A DNA stretch of 64,000 bases, from positions 1,115,281 through 1,179,280 of the forward strand of contig VZSR01000598.1 in the NCBI GenBank assembly GCA_013398615.1. Reading direction: 5' to 3'. A program made the position numbers and the translations under genes. The DNA is from Brachypodius melanocephalos. Lineage: Eukaryota > Chordata > Aves > Passeriformes > Pycnonotidae. Numbering within the stretch: position 1 is the stretch's first letter; each line of letters opens with the position of its first letter. Below are positions 40,416 to 49,030 of this stretch, piece after piece. Below the pieces are notes generated by a model. The model was given only the letters and a program-made list of their open reading frames with translations, ran no database searches and was not told the origin of the DNA.

Positions 40416-40460
<45 letters not shown>

Positions 40461-43400
40461 GGAGGAAGGGGTAAACCCTAATTTTTCCTAGGAAATCTCT
40501 GCGAGATATCTGGTTTTAAGCTGCTCGCTCTGTCACAGTAGTCACAGGGAAGCTTCTTGTGAGCTTTTAGTCCCGAGGGAAACGAGCAGGAGAGAGAAAA
40601 TCGGTCTTCAAAACTTCCCAGACTTTTCTCATTTTTGTCAGGAAGAAAACCCAAACCACTTTTGACACAGCCACTTGAGAGGGTCAGCTCCAGGCGTCCC
40701 CGGCGCTGCCCCGAGCCCCGCCGGGAGCTGGGTCGGCGCCTCCGCAGCCTCCCCTTCCCCGGCAGAAGCCGCCCCCAGCCCCAGTCCCCGTCCCCATCCG
40801 CCGAGGATGTTCTGTCCAGCCTGGATAGTCCCTCACCCTCTCAGAGGAGCACGAAGCATCTTCCTGCTCGCAAAGGAAGGAAGTGTTTCTTAATATCTTG
40901 GCTGTTTGCACAGATTATGGGAATTTTATCAGCTCGTCGTGCCCCAAGTTTGCGCAATACATCTGTCATTTTCCAGGATATTTTAGTGTCTTAAAGCCAG
41001 ACTAGATACAAATGAATAAAACATAGCAGACTGTGGGAGGTTTGGGGTCTAATTCACAAAGGGAGTATTCAGAATTCTTTACAGGTGCTCCTGTGTTCAG
41101 CAAGCTTTCAGCCATTGATTTACTGACCTAAAAAACCCATCAAACTCCATTCCAACAAGTGAAGGAGGAAATTATGATCACAGGAACACACTTAAAAAAA
41201 AAAAAAAAAGAAAAAAGAAAGAAAGAAAGAGAAAAGAAAGAAAAGGAAATCTTTTTGAAGTTTCAGCATCCTTCTAAGCTGTTTTCCACTTGTCAGGCTT
41301 TATCCACATCTAAACCCATCATCCCCCTGCAAACGGACTCTCGTTTAAGTAGGGGGAAAAAAAAGTCAGTCTAATTCGTGTTAGAGATGAATATTTGTTG
41401 CAATTTACAAAATTATTTCAGTCTCGAGTCTGCCAAGTTTATGGGTCCCTCTTTTCCCACCACCTCGGGGTGTAGATGTATTTACACAAAGTATTCTATA
41501 CAAATCACCAGGACAGATCCCCTCAGAGGACAACATTGTGGATTTCTAGCGCATTTCTGAGAAGGAAATGACAAGTTCCACTAAAAACAAAAAGAGAAAC
41601 TATCACATTTTTAAATGGTTTCTCTTTTAAAGGCTCAAAATCGAAGGCTTTGCAATAATTTACTCGTTTGTGGAATTTTACATCAACGAGCAACCCAGTC
41701 TGATTTCCAAGATCAATGGCACTTATTACCGCATACATTAGTCGATTACAGGTCTAGTAAATAGTTAAGTAGATAAATAGCTTCAGCAAAGAAGCCAAAG
41801 GTTACTGAAAGAAGATCTCTAAAGTTTCAGTTGCAGGCTCTAAACAACGATTAAAAGACAAAAAAGTCGGACGGCAATTATTTTGTAAACGAATTTTTCC
41901 AAATGCAGTTAAAGGCGGTTTATTTAGGAAGTCAGGGAGCAGTGAGAGTTTCTCAGGCTGTGCTCCCATCCAGGACAGATGCCGCTGATTCGGTTTACAG
42001 GTCCTTTGAATCTGAACATCTGCCCTGCACAGAGAAACTGCGGACGGACAATTAAAAGCTAATCCCTCCGAAAAGGAGACTTTTAAAACGGGAAAGATGC
42101 ATTTTTGATGCATGTTTTAAAGCCGAACTGTTACTCGCGAGAAAACCACATCCACCTTTCATCAACCTTCACCACTGGGACCACAACTGCTTTTTGCACT
42201 ACTTCCAAATTATTCAGCAATTAGTTCAACCAATAATAGCTGCCAAATTTGTTCCCGAGGTGCGTTTGCCGGTTAGAGATGCGCCTTTTCTCCCTGCCAT
42301 TTTCACTGCAAACCACCCCATCTCGTCTCTATTGTTACTCCCTTTAGCCTCCCGTTCCCGGGCTGCCTCCCCCCGCCCGAAGCCCGAGACCCTCGCCACC
42401 CCTGCATTTCTCGGTGTCCCCCCGCGCCTTCCTCCCCCCCTTCCTCCTCCTCCTCCCCGCGCAGGCGGAGCGGCAGCCGCCCGGCGCAGCCCGCAGCTGC
42501 CGGGGCACACAGAGATGCGGCTGGAAACAAACCGCAGCACACTTGGCCTTTACCGAACGCCTTCTCCGGGAGAGAAGAACATGTTAAAGGCAAATCTGCG
42601 CCCTACGGGACACGTCCGAAGCAGGTGGGTTAAAAGAGAGAACAGGCTGGGGCGAGCGGAGAAGCACAGAGGGCACCGAGGAAACGAGTTCGGTGCCCAG
42701 GGTCTGGCGGGACGGCCCGAGCGCCCGGCTCGGGAAAGGCCGGATTGGGGGGAAGCCCATCTCCGCCTCCAAGTCCTCGAATAAAACAAACATCTAAGAA
42801 TTTGGTTTTGTCCAAACATTTTTTCCCCCCATCGCCCACAAGCAGCAGCGCAGGAAGCCCCCGGGATGGCAGCCGTTCTGGCGGCACCTACACAGAGAAG
42901 TGGAGCGAGGGGAAGAGGGGAGAGGAGATTGGGGGGGTGGGCAAGAGATTGCTCGAATTCCTTTGCCTGTAAAGTTACAGTGCTGAGGCGGTGGGGAGGT
43001 TACACGAGGAGACACATCGGAAAGTTTGCTGCTGGATACAGAGAGCTGCTGCCAGGTTCGCTCCCGTTCTTCCGGCTGCTGGGCTCGGTTCGGGGCAGGG
43101 ACTGTGCAGCGACGGGCTGCAAAGGGGATGCTGAGAGTTTCCCGACTCTTCTCTGAGTCACGTCTCATGAACAAAAATGCAGCGGAACTTGCCCCCGTGT
43201 GAGCAGGCTCTGTGCTGCCCGCAGACACCTGCTGCCCGCGGCCCCTGCCCGGGCACACTCAGCCCTGCACCCCCGTCCGCCTCCCACTGCAGACCCTTGG
43301 GAAATGGCCACTTCCTCTCTCTTTCCTTCCAAAACTTTGGGGTGCAAGAGCTCAGAACGAGGCTGAACAATTCACCCGTCAGCAGCTCTAGAGTGTAGCC

Positions 43401-46400
43401 ACTAATGAAAATTCACGGGTCTCTGAAGTGCTAACTTAAAATCTCTGGTTTCCAGATTTTATTTCAGGCTGCACTCCCCCTCCTTCCCCTCCTTAACCAG
43501 ATGACCTTGCTTCAAAACATTTTATTTCCAGCTGAAGTGAAAAATGCTAACATATTAGCTTCTGTAATTGCAGTTTGACAGCACTTGATCTCAATAATTA
43601 TGCTGCAGCTAAACTATTATTAACAGTTTAAGCTAAAATAAACGGAAATCCCCCTTTGGAAGTGAACAGAAACAAACCATTTGAACTGTTCTGGGGGAAT
43701 GTGAGGGTCTCTTACCTGCATTGTAGGCTGCCAGATCTGCTCCAGGCCCCGGGCTTTTTCTTTTCCTGGGTCTTCCCTTCTGGACAGTCCCCACGCCATT
43801 GTAATAAGGCAGTCCCAAAGTGTTAGCAGAGCCCGCTCCCAAAGCCGGGCCCTTCCCAGCGGCTACATCCGAGTGATTGAAATGCACCTGGTACTCCCCC
43901 TGGATGAGAGTCTCGAAATGGAGGCGGCAGTACACCAGATTGTCCTTCATGCCAAAGTGATCGCCAGTGGTCAGCATCTTGTTGCAAGTGGTGCAAGTGA
44001 AGCAATTTAAGTGATATACCAAATCCCTGGCCCTCATGACCATCTCGGAGGCAGAAATCCCCAGGTGACATCTCGCACATCTCTGCACCGAAAACCTCCT
44101 GCAAAACAGAAAGGCCAGAGGAGACAGTGAGAGGCGCATTCCCCCCCACCCCGTCCTTCTTCGGTTCTGCCCGGAGGGCGGCAAAGGGCTGCGAGCTCCG
44201 GGGCGGCCACCTCGGCCGGGGCAGCGGCACAAAGCCGCGACGTTTGTGAAGCCCAGCCGGGCGGGCATCCCGCGACACGAGACTCCGTCCCGTTACCCAG
44301 CTCGCAGCGCAGCTACTGCCCCGCCAGACCCCACCGATCCCCGGCCCACTAATGTACCCGCAGCCCCGGGCCGCAGGAGGCACCGCTGGCGGGCGAGGAG
44401 CGGCCCCGCTGCCGGCTCCGGCCCCGCAACCAGCACAGGAGGCCGGGCAGGGCACGCCTGTTGAAGGCCCCAGTGGCCAGAGCAGGCTGGGGGGAAGCTG
44501 TGCCCGGGCCGTGCCCCCCTCCCGGCAACACGGGACTCATCCTCCCCACGAGTCTCCGTCCCCAGGGAGAGGCTTTAGGAGCTCACAGCCTGCCCCACGC
44601 GTGCCCACGGATCCCCTTGGCAGTCTCGTCAGGACGGGGTCTGCTCGGGGGTGAGCGGCGGGCAGTGTCCCCGACCCCGGCTGGCGGCCCAGGGCAGGCT
44701 GTACCTGTAATAGTCCTCCTTGCAGTAGATGCTGCCGTCCTTGCTGAAGCAGGTGAGCTCGGACTCCAGGTTGAGTTTACATTCACAGCACTTCAGGCAG
44801 CGCATGTGCCACTGCTTGTCCACAGCCAGGAGGTAATAACGGTCGGAGATTTTACCCCCGCAGCCGGCGCACAGGGCAGCCCTGTCACTGCTGATGGAAG
44901 GCATGGTCTGCTGGGGGAAAACAATTACAGACCGTTAGCGAGAGGGAGAAACTCTTGAGCACGGCTGGGCTCCCCCCTCCCCCTGCGCGGCCGGGGCCGG
45001 GCTGCTGCTCTCCTGGCAGAGGAGCGGGGGCTCCGCGCCGGCCACCCCGACCGCCCCCCGCGCCCGGTCCCCAGGGTCCCGCCGCATCCCACCTTCCCGG
45101 GAGGAGGCGGGGAAGCGGGCGAGACAAACAGAAAACCACCCTGGCTTTTAGGGGAGGCGTCCAGACCAGACCCAGAACTTTTTCTTTTTCTGGTGGATTT
45201 TCCAGTCTCAAAACAAGAAAAGATGCTGTTCAATAAACAGGCGCAATAATAACGGAGTAGGGCAAATCGCGGATAGTTAATTTTAAAATTTATTATTATG
45301 GATATACTGAGAGTGTCTGCATAGTTAATGCTCTGTGAGTGCGTGTATGTGGAGCGTGTCTCTGTGTGTATTTTCCTAGCTATAAAATTCCGAATGAATT
45401 ACGATCAAACCCCCAGTAGTCACAGTGCTGCAGACACAGCTCTCCGCAAGCTGGTTCCAAACAACACGGATCGCGATCTGCTGTGACCCAAAGCGCTAAA
45501 GGGATCAGTAAATAAAGCTGCGGAGGAGATGAGTGTTACTAAATCCGAGGTGCAGCATGTTTTATCGGGAAAACGAAATAGTGGGAAACGTGTAGAAATG
45601 AGAGTAGGTAAAAACCAACAGAGCACATTAGATTATGCTGGGATAAACTTGGAAGCAATAAAACTAAATATAAGCCCTATATAATTTAATAGTTTAGTGT
45701 CAAATCGCAATCCAGTCGAAACCCTCAAAAAACCCCAAATTCATACATATTCTGTCAACTTCTCCCGAACAAGAAAGAGGGAGAAATATCGGAACCGTTT
45801 AAGCGTGCTTATTTATTTCAGCAGACGCCTTAAAACAGCATTCGGGAGAGGAGGCTCGGTGGAGCAGCGTCCGGGGCAGACCTTGCAATACGCTGCTTCC
45901 CACTTCGGTCTCAACTTACTCTTACTCGCTTTCCACAAAAGCCCACGGAAGATCTGTTCTTGTGCACGAGAACCCGAAACATTTCCTTACAGCTGTGTCC
46001 GACACGCAGTTTGTTTTGGTTCGGGGCTGGGGAGAAGTTGTTTGTTTGCTTTTACCTCCTCTAGAGCCTTAAATCCTCGCGCAAAGCAAAAGCAAAGACA
46101 GCTAATCGGAGGAAATCGAAAGGAACCGAGGCTGATTTTCCAGCACATGCCAAACCCATTGCTTTCATCCTGTGCTTGCGGGGATCACAAAATCCCATCT
46201 CCGTGAGCACTCCCGTTTGCACCGCATCATTCCCACTAGGAGAACTCCACACAAATAAAACCCTGGCACTCCACTGGTGTTAGTCACAGGAACCCACCGG
46301 TAGCTTGTTTCTTTAAGGCATTAACTGAACTCCGAGTAGGGATCGTTTTATAACCAAAGGAGTTTCTTGTAAATCCACTTTAAATGAAATAACGATTTTT

Positions 46401-47843
46401 TTTCTACTTTGCTTTTCCAGTAACAAAAATATTCTGAGATCTAGAAATGGTGTTCAAGGATCCAGTATTCCAACCCATTATTTGTTATATACACACGTGT
46501 ATCCATATAGTTTATATTAGTTATATAAAACTATCACGGCACAATATTTATTCCAGCAAAGATCATTGGATGTTGTTTTACTGTATGGAGAAATAATAAC
46601 TTTTTAAAAGAAAACCATAACCGTTTATATTAGACATTGCATCCCACCCTTACAGTACCAAGGCCGTTTTCCAGCCGGTGTTTCAAGATTAAATAGTCTC
46701 ACTGTCACCTTTAAGCAAATTTCACATAACATTACAAGAAAGAACACATACTGATGAAGTTTGAAAACCTGAAAACGGATCTTCCTTGTACATGCCTGTA
46801 TCAGTTTACAAGACAGCATTTAACCAGCATACGAGATAATTCCACTTCAGAATTGTAATTTCTTAACAAAACAAAAAAACAAAACAAACAAAAAAAAAAC
46901 CCCAAAACAACAACAACAACAAAAAAAAAAACCAAAAAAACCCCCAAAACTATACATAAATTGTCCAATCCCTTGAGGTACTTTGGAAATTTCTTCCACT
47001 TTGCCAACTTAATGCTAGTTAGATGGATGCATATTTTTTTAATCTAAATGTATTAATATACAAGGACTACGCATCAACAGACAAGATAAAAAGTGGTAAA
47101 GTTATAAAAATTCGCATCCATCCGTCTCCCTGAGACATATCTTCTAGTTCTGTTTGCCATGTTTACAAACCCACATATTAAAATTCTTTTTAAAACACCA
47201 TAACTTAAAGACACTCGTGTTTGGTTTTTTCTTCTTAAATAAATGCTATAAAGACTATCTCCATAAAGGCATCCTACCTGAAAAATAACACAGAATTGGA
47301 TTCTTTGGGGTTTGTGTTTCCATTCTGCAGACAAAAAATTCTCTGTGCCAAAATGTTATTGGTATAAAACCACACTTTGCCTCTTCCTAAAAACTTTGGA
47401 AGGCCGGGCAGGCTGGGGGAAGGGAAGGAGTTCTTGGACGCTACCAAAAGGCTGGTCTATCTGTTTTCTTGCAAGAGCAGTACCGTTCATTTCACCCAAG
47501 CGAAATATGTTATTACTATGCATATTATTAATAATTAACAGTTTCATGCCTTTCCCCACGGTTTCATTTAATCTTTTGGGGTGCCTTTATGCTTAATTTT
47601 CTTCCAATTTAGTATTTTGCATACGTTTCCCCCCGATCTGTTATTTTAGGGGGAAAGCTGTATCTGTGAGGGGTTTGGTATGTTTAGGGGGGTGCATGAC
47701 TCTCCCATTCCTTCGGCTCCTACCGTTTCCGTCTCTCCCCTGTCTATAGCCGAGCTGATGGCCGGTGCTTCGCTTTTGGTTCTGCGATCCATCTCGTCGA
47801 TGACCCCGTGCATCTCCGAGCCGGAAAGACTGTGGAAAAGCAT
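30536..47843 (-). CDS. LHX2: LHX2 LIM-homeodomain transcription factor, five-exon coding span
   Basis: Joining the minus-strand exons 47843-47724, 44907-44705, 44098-43716, 35246-35041 and 30823-30536 gives one open frame of 1200 nt (399 aa plus stop). All introns are GT-AG. LIM domain 1 (residues about 53-108) has C-x2-C, H-x2-C, C-x2-C and C-x2-D ligands. LIM domain 2 (about 115-170) ends in C-x2-H. A basic GRPRKRK linker lies near 216-222. The homeodomain (about 259-318) contains WFQNAR in helix 3. The start MLFHSLSGSE and LIM2 text VYHLNCFTCTTCNK fit LHX2 rather than LHX9, which has MLFHGISG and VYHLSCFTCSTCNK. Known LHX2 biology: a nuclear DNA-binding regulator of forebrain, eye-field, hair and limb development that binds TAATTA-type sites and recruits LDB1. 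Mammalian LHX2 is about 406 aa; most of the difference is a missing poly-Ala tract. The usual neighbours (NEK6, DENND1A) are not in the window, so orthology rests on the protein alone. Confidence 0.97.
30824..35040 (-). other. LHX2 intron 4
   Basis: 4.2-kb intron that interrupts the homeodomain just before VWFQN. It includes GC-rich patches at about 31220-31330, 31620-31720 and 32460-32620, and paired TAATTAG motifs at 33364-33383. The rest is AT-rich and non-coding as far as I can see. Confidence 0.9.
33364..33383. promoter_or_regulatory. Paired TAATTAG homeodomain motifs in intron 4
   Basis: TAATTAG occurs at 33364-33370 and 33377-33383, 13 bp apart, inside a direct repeat of about 11 bp (CTGTAATTAGC / CTGTAATTAGT). 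TAATTA is the core site bound by LHX2 and related LIM-homeodomain proteins, so self-regulation is conceivable. Motif-level evidence only. Confidence 0.4.
35041..35246 (-). CDS. LHX2: LHX2 coding exon 4 (homeodomain N-terminal part, residues 236-304)
   Basis: This exon is 206 nt and enters in phase 1. It encodes ALSCNENDGDHLDRDQQYPS followed by KTKRMRTSFKHHQLRTMKSY and the rest of homeodomain helices 1-2, ending TKRVLQ. The acceptor is TTAAG|CTTTAAG, an AAG rather than CAG site, behind a clear pyrimidine tract. A second AAG lies 7 nt downstream but would shift the frame. The donor is CAG|GTAAGAGG with GT at 35040-35039. The homeodomain is split just before VWFQN, the intron position I expect for LHX2 and LHX9. 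The acidic DGDHLDRDQQ stretch differs from mammalian LHX2 (which has DAEHLDRDQP), while the homeodomain itself appears unchanged. Confidence 0.97.
35385..35900 (-). mobile_element. CR1 LINE fragment in intron 3
   Basis: Read on the minus strand this has the typical text of the CR1 3' region: a CTGGAGAAGGGAA-type stretch, GAGCCTGGAGAAAAGGAGGC, a short direct-repeat GC-rich middle, then CTTGGAGGGATTTCAAAGCC. The homology ends near 35385. CR1 is the major avian LINE; copies are usually 5'-truncated and lack poly-A tails. There is no intact ORF. The boundaries are approximate. Confidence 0.85.
39780..40460. promoter_or_regulatory. CpG island inside LHX2 intron 3
   Basis: About 650 bp of very high G+C and CpG in the middle of the 8.5-kb intron, with two 30-bp copies of a CCCCGGCCCCGACCCCAGCC-type unit at 40268-40297 and 40304-40333 (36-bp period). 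Around 40008-40045 it contains CAATTAAGCCAATTGAATGG, an AT motif cluster inside GC-rich sequence. It could be an alternative promoter or an enhancer. No alternative first exon could be established. Confidence 0.6.
40417..40459. repeat. 43-nt poly-G run
   Basis: Uninterrupted G from 40417 to 40459. On the LHX2 transcript strand this is poly-C. The length is unusual and may be inaccurate in the assembly. Confidence 0.95.
41194..41247. repeat. A run and GAAA microsatellite
   Basis: Sixteen A residues from 41194 followed by irregular GAAA units to about 41247, in intron 3. Confidence 0.9.
42350..42800. promoter_or_regulatory. GC-rich block in intron 3
   Basis: Raised G+C and CpG over about 450 bp, roughly 1 kb from exon 3. 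It may be a satellite of the gene's CpG-island cluster. No exon recognised. Confidence 0.4.
43420..43640. promoter_or_regulatory. Candidate conserved element next to exon 3
   Basis: AT-rich non-repetitive block within 300 bp of the exon 3 donor, with TGTAATTGCAG, CAATAATTATGCTGCAG and CTATTATTAAC motifs, abruptly different from the GC-rich DNA on its right. The texture suggests a conserved enhancer or splicing-linked element. Alignment would be needed to show it. Confidence 0.35.
43716..44098 (-). CDS. LHX2: LHX2 coding exon 3 (LIM domain 2 and linker, residues 108-236)
   Basis: The acceptor is TTTTGCAG|GAGG, completing Arg-108 and giving RRFSVQRC. The donor is GCAG|GTAAG at 43715-43714, phase 1. 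LIM2 ligands are CARC, YHLNC, CTTC and YCRLH. After the LIM domain comes a linker with HFNHSDVAAGKGPALGAG, where mammalian LHX2 has a run of about ten alanines; here only two consecutive Ala remain. Then come LGLPYYNGVGTVQK and the basic GRPRKRKSPGPG stretch, a probable nuclear localisation or AT-hook-like segment. The exon is 383 nt. The shorter linker fits a state without alanine expansion; I infer that mammals gained the tract, which the sequence alone cannot prove. Confidence 0.97.
44099..44704 (-). other. LHX2 intron 2, CpG-rich
   Basis: 606-nt intron with donor GTACAG and acceptor TTTTGCAG. It is GC- and CpG-rich throughout, part of an island that runs from about 44130 to 45130 and includes exon 2. 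The frames open across it are explained by base composition. Confidence 0.9.
44705..44907 (-). CDS. LHX2: LHX2 coding exon 2 (LIM domain 1, residues 41-108)
   Basis: The exon starts in phase 0 with ACC ATG CCT (TMPSISSDRAALC) and ends TAC AG|GTACAG, leaving two bases of the Arg-108 codon. It carries the whole first LIM zinc finger: CAGC, WHMRC, CCEC and YCKED supply the two zinc sites. LIM domains here bind LDB1 and other partners rather than DNA. The acceptor is a tandem NAGNAG: AG at 44912-44911 and again at 44909-44908. Using the second reproduces the known ETTMPS junction; using the first would insert one Gln. The donor GT is at 44704-44703. The exon length of 203 nt keeps the frame into exon 3. 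Confidence 0.97.
44908..47723 (-). other. LHX2 intron 1
   Basis: 2.8-kb GT-AG intron between exons 1 and 2. The end next to exon 2 (44950-45130) is CpG-rich. 45240-45420 is AT-rich with TTAATTTTAAAATTTATTATTA-like text and could be regulatory. An A-rich, CAA-containing simple stretch occupies about 46864-46951. I see no coding sequence in it. Confidence 0.9.
46864..46951. repeat. A-rich simple sequence
   Basis: Irregular A runs with C interruptions (AAAAC, CAACAACAAC) in intron 1. Confidence 0.85.
47724..47843 (-). CDS. LHX2: LHX2 coding exon 1 (residues 1-40)
   Basis: The exon encodes the LHX2 N-terminus from MLFHSLSGSE to GETET, exactly 40 codons, in phase 0. The donor reads ACG|GTAGGA, with GT at 47723-47722. 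I chose the ATG at 47843-47841 because it matches the known LHX2 start; it has G at -3 and C at +4, a moderate Kozak context. The same frame stays open upstream for 36 codons to another ATG at 47951, which is directly preceded by an in-frame TAG, so a longer N-terminus is possible. LHX9 has residues before its own MLFHG motif, which makes this worth testing. The segment before LIM1 has no known fold. Confidence 0.95.
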
Positions 47844-48640
47844 CGCTGAGGACGCAGAGGAGGAGGGCCCGAGTTGCTGTTGCTGCTGACAGTTGTCGGG
47901 GTCCCTGCAGGAGCCCAGAACTTGCATTAACCGGAGCCCTCCCCCATGCATCTAGCACGGCCGCCCCGTCTCTCCTTGGGCACCGGGTTTGTTCCCCGGC
48001 AGAGCTCTCCGGAGCGCGGCGCAGGCACTGATCCGAGGTTTCAAGGGATGGGGTGCAGAAAAGGCGGGCGAAAGGGATGAGGGAGAGGGGATAACTGGTG
48101 GTGTAGGCTTCGGGGCTTGGATCTAGTCTGTTGAGCGGCCTCGGCACATCTCTCTAGGAGGCTTCTTCAGTGCAGGGCTCATTGCCCCAGGTGCAGTCCC
48201 AGGCTTTATGCTCTGGCCCAGCAGGCAGAAGGCTGGGCACGCTTACGGTTGGGAGTGATTAATAAATAGTAGAAATATAAAAAAAAAAAAAATTAAACCA
48301 TCTTCGGTGAGAAATAAATAAGAATTAGGAAAAAAAAAATTACGACAAGCCCCTTACATAGTACTGTGCGAAATTTAGAGGAGGAAAGCAAGGGAGAGGG
48401 AGGTTGCAGCAGGCGGAGAGCAGGCTGATGCTGCAGGGAGGCTGGGGCGGATGCCCACCGTACGCACTCACAGTCCAGAGGGCTGGCAGCGGCGGCAGCT
48501 CAGGGGCAAAGTTTGCTCCTTCCCCCGCTCCTCCCCCAGCCCGCTGGAGCTCATTGGGAAAAGAAAAAGGCAAGGGGAAGGAGGAAGAGTTGGACGGGCA
48601 CCAGATGGGACGGGCACTGGCGGCCCCCCTCTGTCCTTAA
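47844..48640 (-). promoter_or_regulatory. LHX2: LHX2 5' UTR and core promoter region, provisional
   Basis: This is the stretch upstream of the LHX2 ATG on the minus strand. A TATA-like TTTAA lies near 48640 at the edge of the CpG island. CCAAT boxes on the minus strand are at 48557-48553 and 48794-48790. A short upstream ORF of eight codons (ATG at 48149, TAG ending at 48123) would lie in the 5' UTR if transcription starts before it. The region also has A-runs around 48280 and 48330. The transcription start cannot be fixed from sequence; a 5' UTR of several hundred nt is expected for LHX2. Confidence 0.5.
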
Positions 48641-49030
48641 AGCGGCGCGGCCCGCGGGGCTCGGGGCGGGAGCGCAGCCGGAGCCGGAGCCGCGGCGGAG
48701 CTGCGAGCGGCGCGTCTGCAGCGCGGGGACCGCGCGGGGCTCCGCGCCTTTTCTACAGCCCCTCTGACATCATGTCCTGCCCCGCCGCCATTGGCTGCGC
48801 CGCGCCCGGGCCGCCGGCATGTGCTCGGGGCCGGGCGGTGTCCCCGCGCTGTCCCCGCGCTGTCCCCGCCGCCCGGGCACCGCCAGCGCTGCCGCGCCCT
48901 GCTCGCTCCGCGGCCTCGGCAGCGGCCCGACCCCGCGCGGACTTTGGCGTTCGTCGCCCGGTGACCGTCGGCGACGTGTCGGGCCATGGAGCGCCAAAGA
49001 GACTGTGGGGCACGATTCCGCCAGCGCGCG
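48590..49030. promoter_or_regulatory. CpG island at the LHX2 promoter
   Basis: A dense run of CpG dinucleotides with high G+C, lying 0.75-1.2 kb upstream of the LHX2 ATG. It includes GC boxes such as GGGGCGG near 48663, a minus-strand CCAAT at 48794-48790, and three copies of an 11-bp unit (GTCCCCGCGCT type) at 48840-48872. This is the expected promoter type for a developmental regulator. The long frames seen across it on both strands reflect lack of AT-rich stop codons, not coding. Confidence 0.75.

Larger units (their letters stand above)
35247..43715 (-). other. LHX2 intron 3
   Basis: 8.5-kb intron, the largest of the gene, separating the LIM-encoding exons from the homeodomain exons. It holds a CR1 fragment (about 35385-35900), a CpG island with poly-G (39780-40460), a GC-rich block (42350-42800), a GAAA microsatellite (41194-41247) and an AT-rich block beside exon 3 (43420-43640). 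The 36.1-39.3 kb part is AT-rich with nothing I recognise. Confidence 0.9.

Noticed and set aside
30536..47843. LHX9 instead of LHX2
   Set aside because: The N-terminus MLFHSLSGSE, the SSAIDRGETET segment and LIM2 text VYHLNCFTCTTCNK match LHX2; LHX9 differs at each place.
47641..48147. Long minus-strand frame overlapping the LHX2 start in another frame
   Set aside because: It begins with GTG rather than ATG; the only ATG nearby (48149) opens an eight-codon frame, so a long overlapping upstream ORF is not supported.
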